DNA of 45,850 nt from a virus. A program made the translations under genes and the position numbers. Location: the IMG/VR virus record IMGVR_UViG_3300020411_002605, positions 1 to 45,850 of that record; one strand, 5' to 3'. This document shows positions 6,046 to 15,555 of the stretch, one piece after another; position 1 is the stretch's first letter, and every line of letters begins with the position of its first letter. The notes below the pieces were generated by a model. That model did no database searches. It had not been told where the DNA came from and worked only from the letters and a program-made list of their open reading frames with translations.

Positions 6046-6282
6046 ATGTTTAAAAAAGTCCTCAATAGGAAAGCATACCGTGATGCTTCAGAAAAACTTA
6101 AAGAGAATGAAATGCTTTGTGGCACTATGTCTGGTGATAAGCCTGTGTATTTTGCTATGGCGAAAGATGCCACTGACGATGAAATCAGGGAAAAAGCATT
6201 TGAGATTCGTGAAGGCCGTAAAATGAGCAAAGTTGAAAGATCGTTATTGAGTATCGCTGAGAGGGCTAAATATGCCTCTTGA
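6046..6282 (+). CDS. Small charged protein, unknown function
   Basis: 78 aa, with GGAGAAG before ATG 6046. It is highly charged and mostly helical (KAYRDASEKLKENEM, DDEIREKAFEIREGRKM). The 3' end overlaps the portal start by 11 nt, so the two are translationally linked. No motif gives a function. Confidence 0.72.
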   Translation: MFKKVLNRKAYRDASEKLKENEMLCGTMSGDKPVYFAMAKDATDDEIREKAFEIREGRKMSKVERSLLSIAERAKYAS

Positions 6283-8068
6283 TACCGATCGTCTTGCCAG
6301 TATGTACGCTGCGTGGAGAGCACGCTATGAAGAACGTGATGTCAGGATTGACACGATTGATCGTGTCATTAAAGGCGAGTTTGATGTCTTTGACCCAGAC
6401 GAAGAGGGTATAGATTCTAAGTCACCTAACCTTATACAGGTCGCTTTAGAGGACACGGCAGAGGCAGCTAGCCTTGTGCCCACTATTCGTGTGCAGCCAA
6501 GCACTAACTCTAAAGAAGCTCGTAAGGTTTCTAAAAAAATGGAACGTGTAGCCGCTAGCTACATGGATGCCAATGGTATTGACTTGTTAATTCCCCGTGC
6601 TGTTATGGATATGGCAGCTTATGGGTTTAGCGTTTGGACGTTGACACCTGACTTTGAGCAGAAGATACCTTTAATTGAACGACGTGATCCTAGGCATTGC
6701 TACCCTGAACCGGGTTTCAAACCGGGTGATGAGGTCAGAAGGTGCATGTTTGCTCGTGAAGTGTACTATACGCAGCTTCCTACCGAATATCAGGTAGCTA
6801 TTGCCGAATTTAGTGGTCAAAGGACAGATATTCAGAATCCTGACGAAAATACTCGTGTTGTTATTGTTGAGTACTTTTCTGACGAAGAATACATACTTTC
6901 TGCCCTATATCAGGGTTCAACAGAGGGTTTTAACCGTTATGGGTCTAATACAGACATACCTTACCCTATTGTTTTGGAAAGAATTGAGAACGAAACAGGG
7001 GTTTGCCCTGTAGTTATTGGGTCTCGGATTACCCTTGATGGGGAAATGAGGGGCCAATTTGACCAAGTGGTAGGGCTTTTGGAAGCCCATATACGACTTA
7101 TGGGCCTTGTACTGGACTTTGCCGACCAATCAGTGTATTCAGACATCTGGGTCCGTGATCTTATAGGCGAAATGCCTTATGGCGGTGGGTCATTTATTGA
7201 ATTAGGCCCATCCGGTGCTATTGGTCGTGTGCCACCAGCTGTTAGCAGCTTTAACATACAAGCCGATTTGACTAACCTTATGGAGGGAATCCATATAGGT
7301 GGCCGTTGGCCTAAGGCCAGACCGGGTGAAGTGGATCAATCTATTGCGTCTGCTAAGTTTATTGAAGCTTCGGCAGGCATGATGAACACTGCCATTAGGA
7401 CATACCATCAAATACTTCAAAGGAAACTTGAACGTGTGTTAAGACTAGGTTTTGCTATTGACAAGCAATTCTTCAATTCTCATAAGACTGTTTCTGGCAT
7501 TTTGAGGAATCAGAACTACATAGAGGAATATCAACCCTCTAGGGATATTGATTTAAGTCACCGTTTAAGAGTTGAATATGGTCTTGGTTTGGGCCGTGAT
7601 CCAGCGCAAAGCGCTGTTTTGCACATCCAATACTCTCAAGCAGAGTTTGTATCTAAGGAATTTGTGCAGGAAAACATTGATGGTTTGACTGATGTTGGCC
7701 GTGAAAGGTCACGCTTAGACGTTGAGAAGTTCAGGGGCATGGCCCTTTCTAAGCTTTTGCAAGGCCTTGAGGCAGGTCTAATACCCGAAGAGGCCCTTAT
7801 TGAAATGGCCCGTGCCCGTGAAAAGGGCGAAGAGTTGTTTGACTTGTACGATAAGTACATTGTTAAACCTAAACAAGAGCAAGAAGCGCAGCTAATGGAG
7901 ACCGGAATGGGAGCACCATTGGCACCGGGTCCTATGGGACCACCACCTGATCAAGCCGGAGCAATGCCACCGCCCCCACCACCAGCGCCTGAAGGCGCAG
8001 ACCTGCTGGCCAGTATTGGAATACCAGCAGGCCCCGGTGGTGAGATAGGAGCACAGGTGCAAACATGA
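6272..8068 (+). CDS. Portal protein
   Basis: 598 aa. The dodecameric portal forms the unique capsid vertex for packaging and ejection. The call rests on position (two small genes after terminase), size, an alpha/beta body with a long helical region around residues 360-400 (AKFIEASAGMMNTAIRTYHQ), and phrases typical of portals such as LIERRDPRHCYPEPG followed by a strand-rich wing. The C-terminal 50 residues are a Pro/Gly-rich tail (PPPPPPAPEG), probably disordered. The start overlaps the upstream gene. It resembles portals of actinobacterial podo- and siphoviruses; I cannot name the Pfam family with certainty. Confidence 0.85.
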   Translation: MPLDTDRLASMYAAWRARYEERDVRIDTIDRVIKGEFDVFDPDEEGIDSKSPNLIQVALEDTAEAASLVPTIRVQPSTNSKEARKVSKKMERVAASYMDANGIDLLIPRAVMDMAAYGFSVWTLTPDFEQKIPLIERRDPRHCYPEPGFKPGDEVRRCMFAREVYYTQLPTEYQVAIAEFSGQRTDIQNPDENTRVVIVEYFSDEEYILSALYQGSTEGFNRYGSNTDIPYPIVLERIENETGVCPVVIGSRITLDGEMRGQFDQVVGLLEAHIRLMGLVLDFADQSVYSDIWVRDLIGEMPYGGGSFIELGPSGAIGRVPPAVSSFNIQADLTNLMEGIHIGGRWPKARPGEVDQSIASAKFIEASAGMMNTAIRTYHQILQRKLERVLRLGFAIDKQFFNSHKTVSGILRNQNYIEEYQPSRDIDLSHRLRVEYGLGLGRDPAQSAVLHIQYSQAEFVSKEFVQENIDGLTDVGRERSRLDVEKFRGMALSKLLQGLEAGLIPEEALIEMARAREKGEELFDLYDKYIVKPKQEQEAQLMETGMGAPLAPGPMGPPPDQAGAMPPPPPPAPEGADLLASIGIPAGPGGEIGAQVQT

Positions 8069-8214
8069 CGGATATAACTGATGGATACACAAGTGGAGAG
8101 TGGGCACCTTATTGGGATGACACTGCTAAGCTCGGTGAGCGCCCTGATTTGGATGAAGTCATTGAAGCTCAATGTGATTTGGAAAACCCAGAGGTGTGTG
8201 AGTCATGCCAGTAA
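8065..8214 (+). CDS. Short acidic peptide after portal
   Basis: 49 aa: the ATG at 8065 overlaps the portal stop (ATGA), and its own stop lies beyond the ATG of the next gene at 8205. Acidic, with a CxxC end (CESCQ). Tight overlaps on both sides and an SD-like GAGATAGGAGCA upstream support real coding. Function unknown. Confidence 0.6.
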   Translation: MTDITDGYTSGEWAPYWDDTAKLGERPDLDEVIEAQCDLENPEVCESCQ

Positions 8215-8636
8215 GTGAAGAAATAGAGAAAACCCCCACTGGTAATACTTCTGTTAGTGAACCTGAATCTGGAACATATGGGGAAAAGGCTGAATTAAAT
8301 AATTTGAAGAAGCAGCTGCCTAGCTCTGGACAGCAACCACAACAATCAACTATGCCAACTTCCCCTGCTCCCAATGGCAGTGCGCCTGCGACCATGGGCC
8401 GTCCGGCATCGGGCCCTTCTAAGTTGCCCAATGCAATGATGGCCCCTCAGGAAGGAAGCGTTAATCCTAACGTTCCCTTAACTCAGGCACAGCAAATGCC
8501 GCCCAGACCACCGGCAGCTGATCAGCAAAGGCTTGCAATTTTGGACGCTCTTTCAACTCACCCTGAAGTTTCTGAGGAAACTAGGGAATGGGCAACACTA
8601 GTAAGGGATTATCTAATTGCCGGAAGAACAATTTAA
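8205..8636 (+). CDS. Pro/Gln/Ser-rich late protein
   Basis: 143 aa. Residues 35-110 are low-complexity (QQPQQS, PTSPAPNGSAP, AQQMPPRPPAA) and probably disordered. A short helical end (residues 108-140, QQRLAILDALSTHPEVSEE) could bind a partner. It overlaps both neighbours. Portal-adjacent position suggests a head-assembly or minor virion role, without direct evidence. Confidence 0.72.
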   Translation: MPVSEEIEKTPTGNTSVSEPESGTYGEKAELNNLKKQLPSSGQQPQQSTMPTSPAPNGSAPATMGRPASGPSKLPNAMMAPQEGSVNPNVPLTQAQQMPPRPPAADQQRLAILDALSTHPEVSEETREWATLVRDYLIAGRTI

Positions 8637-11600
8637 CGAAGAAGAGAACGAACAGTTCTCTATTCTTGATCCAGTTAAACAACAAGGAATTGTGAAAGGT
8701 GGCCTTAATCTTGCCACGAGTTTGATTCCGGGTAGTGCAGCAGGGATGGCATCAGCTACAGATAGTTTTTCCCTTGGTAGCGTATTCGGTGGACTCGGAG
8801 GTATTGCCACAGAGGCCGCATATTATTTGCCCGTAGTGGGCAGCCTTCTCGGAATGGACGATAGTAAGAGGCTGATGGATCAAGGCACTGATTGGTCCAC
8901 AAGGGCGCTCGGAGCCGTTGGGTTCTATGCCCCGTTTTTAGATCTTCCTACTACAGCTGCCATGGGAACTGTGGGCGTTATGGCCTCCAGAAGAGCCACT
9001 CAAGCAATGAGGCAATTAGACGGAACGCCATTGATGGTAGGGCACAATAGGCAAAACGTTTTAACTGAGCTGACCGGAGTAATTGATACCCAGATTAAAC
9101 GTGCTTCTTTCTTCCCTACTATGACCGACAGAAGAAAAAAGATAATGAACAACATTGTCGGTATGGGCACAGAAGATGGGATTTCTCCTGATGATGCAAT
9201 GGCCGGTATAGCAAAGGCCGTTGCCGGTAAAGAAGCTGAGGACATGGGCCCTGTCGTTGAGTTCCTTTCGGGCTTGGCAGATATGTATGTATCTGAAGCC
9301 GAACGAATGGGGAACATGCCAGACGTTGGAGTTAACCCTGATACGTTCAGGGTGGCATTGCTGGCACACGAGCTTGCCAAACTTGATACTGCATTAACTA
9401 CTAAGAATCTGTTAAACCTTCAAGGTGAATTTAAAGGCTTTGACAAATTGTTTGAAAAAGCATTAACGGGCAAATCATTGACTCAAGTTCAAAAAGCAAA
9501 ACTAATTCAAGGGCTTCAAGAGTTCTCAACATTAACTCAGGATTTTTCTCATCCTGAATTAGTTCTATTAAACGATCCAAGGTTTAGTGTGCACGAAATC
9601 AGTTTAAGGGACGCTACTGAAAAAAGAGATGGGAGTTCTATCACTCTTAAGATTCTTCCATTTGAGACAGTCGCCAAGGGAAGCATTAGCAATGCCGAGG
9701 CAAGTGTGCGTGCTCAGATGATGTGGAAAAATAATGAAGCTGCAATGGTTCATTTAACTGCTCAAAACATTATTGACTTTTATGAAACAAAAGTTGCAGG
9801 CAGAGAAGATGTTGCCCATTCGGCCATGACCATTAATCCTGTAACGGGCGAGCGCTCCATGGACCATGGGCGTGATTGGTATAAAAATGCCCGTGAACAA
9901 TTTAAAGAATTTGCAGAGATGCACGGCATACCATTAGATGAAATGATCGCAGTTAATGCCCTTGCATCTGCGACGGAGAAATGGGAAACTAACATTCGCA
10001 ACGGTGTGGGCCTTGCGCTTTGGATTAAGGCCAACAAGGCAAGATTCTTGACGGGCGATCCCAAGGAGCTTGAAGCCGAAATAAAGTCAGAGGGCATGAT
10101 GTCTCCTTTGCAGGGATCTACTGATAGGCCTTTGAAAATATCGGCAGAACAAGTTGCCTCTTTGCAAAAGCTGTATAAGCACATTGAAGACGGTGGATCG
10201 TTTGACAGTTACTTTGCAGGCAAGATGGGTGATTTCAGAGCGCAAACAAGGTTAAAAGTTGCGTCTTTTTATGAATCCATTAGTAAGTCAAACCCCAATG
10301 ATATTGCGAGGCGCAATGCTATTTTGTACGGATTGATGACAGGTCAAATTGATTTTGAAGATGTCTCGGTTCACGGTTCCTCTTCTGTGAGGAATGCTTT
10401 TGCAATGGAATATCCCTTGGTAATGGACCGTCATGCTTTTGCCATTGCCCATGGGTTTTCTTTTGAACCTGATTCTTCTTTGACTAATAGGGCACCGTAC
10501 GAGGGACTTAAAACAGCTTATGCTATTGCCGCAGAGGCTCTCGGCGTGCAAGAAGATTTAGGCCGTGCTCTTGATGGTAATGAGTTGCAAGCATTGACAT
10601 GGATTATTTGGCGTGAAGAAAGAGGAACGTCAACTAACTTTATTGGCAATTCTCAGTTCCCTGCCACTGAACAATCCGGCAGGGGCCCTACTTACGTCTA
10701 TAAAAACCGTGAAGGTAAGTCTCCTATCCTTGATTTGATAGAGGGCGACATACCTGCTTTTGGTAGGCACGCACGTCGGCCTAGGCACGACAACAGAGTC
10801 AGGTTAGTTCCAATGGAACGCTTTGGCGCAAGTGCGCCTTTAAGGGACCGTGACAGAGTTGAGCACACTGGCAGTTTTGCAAATGCAGAAAAAGACGGTG
10901 TGATTATGACAAGGATGAGCGCAGACGGAGTTGAGTTTGTAACGGGAGAAGCTCATCTTGCAGGTATTAATTCTGACGCATGGTTCTATCCGGCTGAGGG
11001 CAAAACCTCTGAGGGTTGGAGGATCATGAGACCTCGTTACCCAAGGCCAGTCAGAGATGTTAAGAAGTGGGCAGCTGAACTTATGACAAGTTATGCAGAG
11101 GGCCTTTCGGGTATAAGGATCTACAACGCAAATCATAAAATAGCTGGGTTTATAACTGATTTGGGAGGGTTGCATCAAAACGGTATACACATAGTAATTT
11201 CTCTTCCAGAAAAGAAAAAGGACCGTCTTCCTGCTGATGTTATCCTTAGAGGATTATCAGAAGATCTTTCTAATAATAATGAGATAGGCGTTGGCATTGA
11301 ACATGAATACTACATTCAGGTTCCTCATGAGGGTCAGGCAACTGTTTACGAAGCAGAGGGCCAGATCTTTTGGTCGTTAGACGACGCAAGAGAAGCTGGG
11401 TATCCGAATCCAATGGTCAAAGTAGATCCCGTCCCAGAAATTCGCAGAGAACTAATTTTATCTTTTAAGACGGTTGAGGACATGCAAGAGGCATGGACAC
11501 AACTGCACACACCAATGGCAATAAGCTCTGGGCTTGCCCATGTAGGGGCCAATAGTAGGGACGCAGCTCTCGGAGCTGCTCGCTATGTTCACAGATTTGG

Positions 11601-14600
11601 TAAAAAATATGGTCTTGATACCCCTAAAGTAATCTTTCATCGCAAGGAAGATGGCACTGGTTACACGCCTAATCTTCCAGAAGAAATTTATGAAAAAATA
11701 GCAAAACTGTATGAAAATGCCAAGGGAGGTAGGGCACCTTTAAAGAGTAGCAAAGTAAGGAAGGCATGGGAAGCTCTTAGAAGAGAGGTCTATGAACAAT
11801 ACCAGTTCTTAACTAACGAACTGGGAATTAAAGTTATTATCGGGGGCGATGATCACATTGACTACAGTAGTCCTGCCGAAATGTTAAAAGACATTAATGA
11901 AAATGGCGTGCTAAGGATCAGGCCATCTCGTTATGATTCGCCCCATCCTTTCTTTACCGATAGGGAAAATGACATGTTCCGTGCTGTTCATGATTTCTTT
12001 GGACATGCCGGTCAAGGAAACAACTTTACCCGTGAAGGGGAATGGATTGCCCTTGCAAAGCACGCACCCATGTTTTCTAAATTGGCCCAAGGTGCTTTGG
12101 CATGGGACCTTTTGGGTAACACTTCTTGGCTTGTGGCAAGCTGGGATAACAAACACAAGTTTAGAAAACACTTAGAAGAAATGTTCCCTCATCTGAAACA
12201 TTTTCCTTTCAGGGTAGGCGGCGCTGGTGAGGTGAGCATGGAAGGCGTTGTCTACGCACAGGAAGGTTTTACTGATGGCTCGCTTTTCCTTGGCGCTGGT
12301 AATTCTAGGATCACCCTAAAGGGCAGAAATGCTGATTCTCCTGAAGGGCTGGATTTTGAACTGGTGCCAATGGAATTTTTTGATAATGTGATTAAGGGTT
12401 ATTATAGAACTCCCGAAATTGAAGAGGCCATGCTGGCCGGTACAGTATCACAATATAAGCAGGGTCGCTATAATCCTGTTGAAAGAAGATATGTTCGTGA
12501 ACTGGCCACGAGCATTGAGACGAATGGTTTTATAGAGCCTATTCCGATTAATTACTGGTATAACAGTGGAAAGATTGTAGTGGGCGAAGGTAACCACAGG
12601 TTTGAAGCAGCTGTTGAATTGGGCTTAACTCATATCCCTGTTAAATTCCTTAGGCAGGGCGGCGATGCCCCTGCTCATGCTGTTAGCTTAAGCAATACGG
12701 AAAAATTGAAATGGAAAGATGGCTTTGGGAATGATCCTAATTGGGACGGTTACAGGATTAACGGCGAATACGTTAATCCTACTTTTAATCCTCATATGAT
12801 TTTGAACATAGAGCCTTCTGTCGTGACGGTTCCTTATGGCGTTACACTAGGAGCAATCGGCAAGAGGGTCACTAGCTACATAGGCCCTGCGTTTAGTTTA
12901 AAGGGCCAAGCCAGACGTGCAAAGGATCAGCCTACTAGTGAGACCTTTCCCTTGGATAGGGATTCTCATTTGTTGTTAGATGAAAAGGGTATTCCAAGGG
13001 CGATTACCATAGGGACTATTCTTGAAGACGTTAGGACAGTTAATGCTGGTGGCGATCACCCTGCTCAGTCTAGAATTAGGACAGCCGTATTGGGCACGGT
13101 CGTTCAACACACATCTGGTTCTGGTATTCTTCATAATATCCCTACTAATTTTAGGCGAATTATTCCCGTGAGGGAAGGCAGGATGCTCATGGACGTTGAA
13201 ACGGGCAGGGAGTTCCTTGGCGCAAAGTATGCCGCAATGGCAGATGCTACTGGAAGTCCAGTGACCTCTTTGAACGGTATGCCAATGGCATCGTATTTGG
13301 CATGGGGAGATGTGAGGCTCGGTGATAGTCTTATTGAGCCTCCTCAGAGTATAAGGAAAGGTGCCCCTACTGCTGCTTTGTTAGACAAAAGCCTAGTAGA
13401 GAAAATTGAGAAGATCACTAGTGAGCCCATTGATCCAAATGAGAAACTTCAAATTAATAGAAGGACTGTTTTGGCAAGGAAGCCTGAGTGGTGGCACTAC
13501 AGATTGGCAGACGATGATTATGATCTTGAAGAATTGATAGAGGCATACCCTGAATTGGAAGATGAACTGCGTAATAATGCTGGTCCAATGACTATAGATG
13601 AGGACGGTGAATTGGTTGCATTTGATGCGTGGGAAATGGAACCAGTTGACTTGCTTGATCTAATGACAGAAGAGCGGTACATTCCAATAGATTTGGTCAA
13701 CAACGGCACTGAGCTTATGCTACCGCATCAGCTTCAGGGGGATAATTTTGACAATGTTTTGCAAAATCTATTTGACTGGTATTTTTACAGGAACGGAGTG
13801 GCCCTTAACGAGCTCGTTGAAATGTTTGAAGTAGAGACTTTTGGCCATCACTTTGATGAGAAAGACTGGTTGCGAGATGTCAATACTCAGAGCTACCCTT
13901 CTGATATTGGTGATGCTTTTGACGCAGTTGCAGAGGCAATGATGTCTATTTCAAGACCGGAAAAGAACATTACAGTATGGAGGGGTGGGGAAACTCTTGG
14001 TCAGGGAAGGTTAATGTCAACGTCTAAGGATCAGAGTACAGCTGAGTTCTTTGGCAGGGAATGGGGATTTGGTCGTATATCGTCTTTTGAGTTGTTCCCT
14101 GAAGATGTCATTTATGACATTGAGGCAATTCTCGGTAGGAAATGGAAGCATGTATCAGGCATTTGGCATTGGGATAGGCAGGACCAAAAATGGACTGTGA
14201 CCATTAAGGACGACGATGGTAAGAAATTTAGAAGACACGATGATCCTGCCGATGCCGAATTTGCAGGAGAGAAAGAGGTCGGTGTGTACGGTGGGTTGTT
14301 AGCGCACCGTAGAACTGATGAGGCACCTTACACTGCTTTGATAAGAGAGGCCAACAAAGTGTACGAAGAGCACTTGGCCATAGTGAAAAGTGAAGCAGAG
14401 GCCGGTAGGGACCAAGTGGTAATAATGACCATTGAACCAAGTGGTGAAGGTATAAAGTTTGTTCCAGCGTTAGAGGATAGAAAGCCTTTTTGGAATTACG
14501 ATAACGATACAGATTTTACTATAACTATTACTGAAGAAATAGCAAAAGAATATGATATACCCGATGCCTATATAGGGCAGAAAACACATGAGTCTAGTGC

Positions 14601-15555
14601 GATGAAGCTGTGGCACGAGATGCAACAAAGCGGAATTGCCCCTCCACACGAAACACTTTACACTCCCATACCCGAAACGTTTGAACCCACTTATGCAAAT
14701 AGGACCCTTCAAGGGTTAGAATTTCAAGGTGATTTTGCCCCTGAACAAAGCTTGGGCGTGTTGCCAGATGAATACATTCCTACTAACAGGAATGACGTGT
14801 ATCAATCGGGTCGTGCACAGGGAAGGCTGATAGATACATTGCAAGAAGATGTGCCGGATATTCGTGCCATTGCCCCTGAGGGCAAGGGCCCCGGTGGGAC
14901 TAAGGAAGTTTTTGAACATTATGCAACTGATAATATGGGCAATATGTCGGTTCACAACTCTACTCAGGGCTCTGCTGCTGATCCGCATACCAGAGTGGTT
15001 CACATTGGTCAGGGCGAAGGCACTTTGGATGAGTATGTTAAGGGTGAGACTCCTTTGTATGAGACTCAAAGACCAGATGCTTCTAAAGCACCTGCACGTT
15101 TCGGCGAAGCAGGTGGTGAAATGCAAGGCGTGCGTAAGCCTCATTGGATTGTGGACAATAACTTTGTTGCCCATGGTCAACTAGTAATCAATCCCCTGAC
15201 AGCGGTTAAGATTACTAATGCTGCTGAGGCGCAACATATTTTTGATTACGAAATAGGTAAAGAAACCGTAAAACAAATAGCAATGTATGTCCCTGAACAG
15301 GCCACTAAAGAAGTGCCAATGATTGATTTTAATACTGACAGTCTAGGAGTTGACCCCAAAAGGGAAGTGGTTATTTATAAGCAGGGACCAACAGGTGCCC
15401 CACAGGCAGGGCGAGCCAATATAGGAACTCTCATTGTGGAGGTCAACTACCCAGAGGGCGCAAAGATTCCTGATGAACTTATTAACACTGTCATTAATTC
15501 TTTAAGAGCGTCCGGTGTTGCTTTCCGTGAATACAAAGTTAGGGCTAAGGGATGA
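8617..15555 (+). CDS. Giant polyvalent virion protein with ParB-like and ADP-ribosyltransferase-like domains
   Basis: 2312 aa. TTG at 8617 after AGGG is the likely start; it overlaps the upstream gene. Segments seen: a hydrophobic Gly-rich N-terminus (residues 25-130); a helical domain around 545-680 with KVASFYESIS, VMDRHAFAIAHG and QALTWIIWREERG, a pattern I know from other phage polyproteins; a conserved phage motif DMFRAVHDFFGHA (1119-1131, His1125 and His1130); a ParB-like fold at about 1275-1350 (GEGNHRFEAAVELG); and an ADP-ribosyltransferase-like segment with VWRGG (Arg1789), LMSTS (1799-1803) and EKE (1885-1887). Such proteins in other podoviruses are packed in the capsid and injected. 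ADP-ribosylation of a host target early in infection, as T4 Alt does, is inference. Confidence 0.8.
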   Translation: MPEEQFNEEENEQFSILDPVKQQGIVKGGLNLATSLIPGSAAGMASATDSFSLGSVFGGLGGIATEAAYYLPVVGSLLGMDDSKRLMDQGTDWSTRALGAVGFYAPFLDLPTTAAMGTVGVMASRRATQAMRQLDGTPLMVGHNRQNVLTELTGVIDTQIKRASFFPTMTDRRKKIMNNIVGMGTEDGISPDDAMAGIAKAVAGKEAEDMGPVVEFLSGLADMYVSEAERMGNMPDVGVNPDTFRVALLAHELAKLDTALTTKNLLNLQGEFKGFDKLFEKALTGKSLTQVQKAKLIQGLQEFSTLTQDFSHPELVLLNDPRFSVHEISLRDATEKRDGSSITLKILPFETVAKGSISNAEASVRAQMMWKNNEAAMVHLTAQNIIDFYETKVAGREDVAHSAMTINPVTGERSMDHGRDWYKNAREQFKEFAEMHGIPLDEMIAVNALASATEKWETNIRNGVGLALWIKANKARFLTGDPKELEAEIKSEGMMSPLQGSTDRPLKISAEQVASLQKLYKHIEDGGSFDSYFAGKMGDFRAQTRLKVASFYESISKSNPNDIARRNAILYGLMTGQIDFEDVSVHGSSSVRNAFAMEYPLVMDRHAFAIAHGFSFEPDSSLTNRAPYEGLKTAYAIAAEALGVQEDLGRALDGNELQALTWIIWREERGTSTNFIGNSQFPATEQSGRGPTYVYKNREGKSPILDLIEGDIPAFGRHARRPRHDNRVRLVPMERFGASAPLRDRDRVEHTGSFANAEKDGVIMTRMSADGVEFVTGEAHLAGINSDAWFYPAEGKTSEGWRIMRPRYPRPVRDVKKWAAELMTSYAEGLSGIRIYNANHKIAGFITDLGGLHQNGIHIVISLPEKKKDRLPADVILRGLSEDLSNNNEIGVGIEHEYYIQVPHEGQATVYEAEGQIFWSLDDAREAGYPNPMVKVDPVPEIRRELILSFKTVEDMQEAWTQLHTPMAISSGLAHVGANSRDAALGAARYVHRFGKKYGLDTPKVIFHRKEDGTGYTPNLPEEIYEKIAKLYENAKGGRAPLKSSKVRKAWEALRREVYEQYQFLTNELGIKVIIGGDDHIDYSSPAEMLKDINENGVLRIRPSRYDSPHPFFTDRENDMFRAVHDFFGHAGQGNNFTREGEWIALAKHAPMFSKLAQGALAWDLLGNTSWLVASWDNKHKFRKHLEEMFPHLKHFPFRVGGAGEVSMEGVVYAQEGFTDGSLFLGAGNSRITLKGRNADSPEGLDFELVPMEFFDNVIKGYYRTPEIEEAMLAGTVSQYKQGRYNPVERRYVRELATSIETNGFIEPIPINYWYNSGKIVVGEGNHRFEAAVELGLTHIPVKFLRQGGDAPAHAVSLSNTEKLKWKDGFGNDPNWDGYRINGEYVNPTFNPHMILNIEPSVVTVPYGVTLGAIGKRVTSYIGPAFSLKGQARRAKDQPTSETFPLDRDSHLLLDEKGIPRAITIGTILEDVRTVNAGGDHPAQSRIRTAVLGTVVQHTSGSGILHNIPTNFRRIIPVREGRMLMDVETGREFLGAKYAAMADATGSPVTSLNGMPMASYLAWGDVRLGDSLIEPPQSIRKGAPTAALLDKSLVEKIEKITSEPIDPNEKLQINRRTVLARKPEWWHYRLADDDYDLEELIEAYPELEDELRNNAGPMTIDEDGELVAFDAWEMEPVDLLDLMTEERYIPIDLVNNGTELMLPHQLQGDNFDNVLQNLFDWYFYRNGVALNELVEMFEVETFGHHFDEKDWLRDVNTQSYPSDIGDAFDAVAEAMMSISRPEKNITVWRGGETLGQGRLMSTSKDQSTAEFFGREWGFGRISSFELFPEDVIYDIEAILGRKWKHVSGIWHWDRQDQKWTVTIKDDDGKKFRRHDDPADAEFAGEKEVGVYGGLLAHRRTDEAPYTALIREANKVYEEHLAIVKSEAEAGRDQVVIMTIEPSGEGIKFVPALEDRKPFWNYDNDTDFTITITEEIAKEYDIPDAYIGQKTHESSAMKLWHEMQQSGIAPPHETLYTPIPETFEPTYANRTLQGLEFQGDFAPEQSLGVLPDEYIPTNRNDVYQSGRAQGRLIDTLQEDVPDIRAIAPEGKGPGGTKEVFEHYATDNMGNMSVHNSTQGSAADPHTRVVHIGQGEGTLDEYVKGETPLYETQRPDASKAPARFGEAGGEMQGVRKPHWIVDNNFVAHGQLVINPLTAVKITNAAEAQHIFDYEIGKETVKQIAMYVPEQATKEVPMIDFNTDSLGVDPKREVVIYKQGPTGAPQAGRANIGTLIVEVNYPEGAKIPDELINTVINSLRASGVAFREYKVRAKG

